Assembly (NCBI GenBank): GCA_013140935.1
Contig: JABFSD010000932.1
Location: 1 to 6,492, forward strand
Direction of reading: 5' to 3'
Source of the DNA: Acidobacteriota bacterium
GTDB lineage: Bacteria > Acidobacteriota > Blastocatellia > RBC074
DNA length: 6,492 nucleotides
The notes beneath the pieces were generated by a model. That model worked only from the letters and a program-made list of their open reading frames with translations. It did not search any database and was not told the DNA's origin. This document shows, in pieces, positions 5,690-6,492 of this stretch (the stretch's first letter is position 1; the number at the start of each line of letters is the position of its first letter). The translations under genes were made by a program, and so were the position numbers.

Positions 5690-6492
5690 TCATCCGAAAT
5701 GCAAAGCCGCCGCGCCGATCAACCCGGCTGCGGCATCGAGTTCCGCCAGCGCAATGCGCGAAGCACGTCCGGCGAGTTTTTCTTTGAACTGCGCGCCGAA
5801 CAAATCGTGCGCCTGCGCCATCGAACCGCCGAGAATAATAACTTCGGGTTCGAGCAACGCGATCATCGTTTCGCACAGCGCGTAAACATCGTTGCCGTAA
5901 CTTTCCCACGCCTGCAACGCGGCGCGTTCGCCAGCACGAGCGCGAACCGCTATGTCAGCGGCAGTGATGGTTTCATCCGCATTGCCACCCGCTGCTTGAT
6001 AGCCGCGCACCAGGCCTGCGCCCGAAACGAAGTATTCCAGAAAGCTGTCACGACAAGGGATGCGCCAGACTTCACCGGCTTCAGCATTCGCGCCGGTGAT
6101 GAGTTCCCCGTTGACCATCACGGCTCCGCCCGCGCCCGTGCCTAACGTAATGCCGCAGGCGTTACGCGCGCCGCGTCCCGCGCCGAAGCGCGCTTCGGCC
6201 AATAAAAAACAGCGCGCATCATTTTCGATTTTAACGGGAATGTTTCCTAAAGCTGCGCTGAATAGGGCGGGCAAATCGTGCGCAACTAAACGCGGCAAGA
6301 AGTCAGACGCCGTTAAGCTTTGCTGGCGAACTACGCCGGTGATGCCTACGCCGCCAGCGCGAATTGATTGATGAGGGACTTGCAACCACATCTGTTGCAG
6401 TTCGCGCGTGAGGTCATCGGTCGTCACGCCTACGCCAGTCGTTGCGGTAAATACTTCCGTAGCTAATTCACCGAATGGCGTCACCGCCGCCA
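5690..6492 (-). CDS. ROK-family sugar kinase or ROK-like protein, N-terminus outside the window
   Basis: The frame is open to the right edge, and about 15-20 residues including the expected first phosphate motif (DxGGT) are missing. A GTG at 6484 is internal rather than the start. Numbering from 6484, VGITGVV (46-52) matches the ROK GxxGxV motif. ENDA (87-90) carries the catalytic Asp89, and GTGAGGAV (115-122) is the second phosphate motif. IILGGSM near residue 216 is the C-terminal nucleotide-binding segment. ROK kinases phosphorylate hexoses or aminosugars in the cytoplasm. Unusually, where relatives have GEIGH, a spacer and CxCGxxGC, this protein reads GEVWRIPCRDSFLEYFVSG. The substrate-binding His and the zinc cysteines are therefore absent and the loop is about 20 residues shorter. 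No DNA-binding domain is visible. The stop TGA 5692-5690 lies six bases from the next gene. Confidence 0.88.
   Translation of the reverse strand, partial: AAVTPFGELATEVFTATTGVGVTTDDLTRELQQMWLQVPHQSIRAGGVGITGVVRQQSLTASDFLPRLVAHDLPALFSAALGNIPVKIENDARCFLLAEARFGAGRGARNACGITLGTGAGGAVMVNGELITGANAEAGEVWRIPCRDSFLEYFVSGAGLVRGYQAAGGNADETITAADIAVRARAGERAALQAWESYGNDVYALCETMIALLEPEVIILGGSMAQAHDLFGAQFKEKLAGRASRIALAELDAAAGLIGAAALHFG

Noticed and set aside
5691..5693. ATG overlapping the ROK stop as ATGA, a classic coupled start for the next gene
   Set aside because: It is out of phase with the kinase frame and reaches a stop after ten codons. The kinase must start at TTG 5683.

Overview
The window is a moderate-GC Gram-negative-type bacterial segment with six protein genes on both strands. 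No rRNA, tRNA, CRISPR array or transposase gene is visible. The left end looks like part of an XrtA/PEP-CTERM-type exopolysaccharide locus. That, together with the general look of the proteins, would suit Acidobacteriota or another exopolysaccharide-producing Gram-negative lineage. This is an inference, because no phylogenetic marker is present.

Layout. Positions 1-865 (minus, cut by the left edge) encode an ExeA/GspA-type secretion ATPase. Positions 891-2495 (minus) encode a Wzz/GumC-type polysaccharide co-polymerase. These two are 25 bp apart, co-oriented, and probably form the start of an exopolysaccharide operon running leftwards. A 657-bp divergent intergenic region (2496-3152) holds candidate leftward promoter elements, a 10-bp tandem repeat, a pseudoknot-like set of inverted repeats and a compact hairpin. 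The hairpin lies just before a rightward ABC exporter ATPase gene (3153-4091), which has no permease partner beside it. Positions 4092-4389 hold a perfect 15-bp palindrome, a 112-bp imperfect hairpin and a small hairpin covering a ribosome binding site. Next is an unrecognised 183-residue protein (4390-4941, plus). A convergent spacer (4942-5158) contains weak terminator-like hairpins and a GC-rich patch. The right end carries two minus-strand genes: a stand-alone P-loop kinase resembling the N-terminal kinase module of bacterial Pnkp RNA-repair enzymes (5159-5683), and upstream of it a ROK-family sugar kinase (5690-6492, N-terminus outside the window).

How the genes may work together. The two left genes fit one pathway: polysaccharide chain-length control and export in the inner membrane, with a cytoplasmic ATPase. 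The ROK kinase and the Pnkp-like kinase are six bases apart, in the same reading frame, and separated by a single TGA, so they are almost certainly co-transcribed. No shared pathway can be named from sequence alone. The ABC ATPase and the unknown protein may share a transcript, but the palindromes between them could end or process it.

No complete new system is demonstrated. The most notable items are the same-frame ROK/Pnkp-kinase pair, the ROK protein lacking its usual zinc/His module, and the cluster of strong palindromes flanking the ABC gene.
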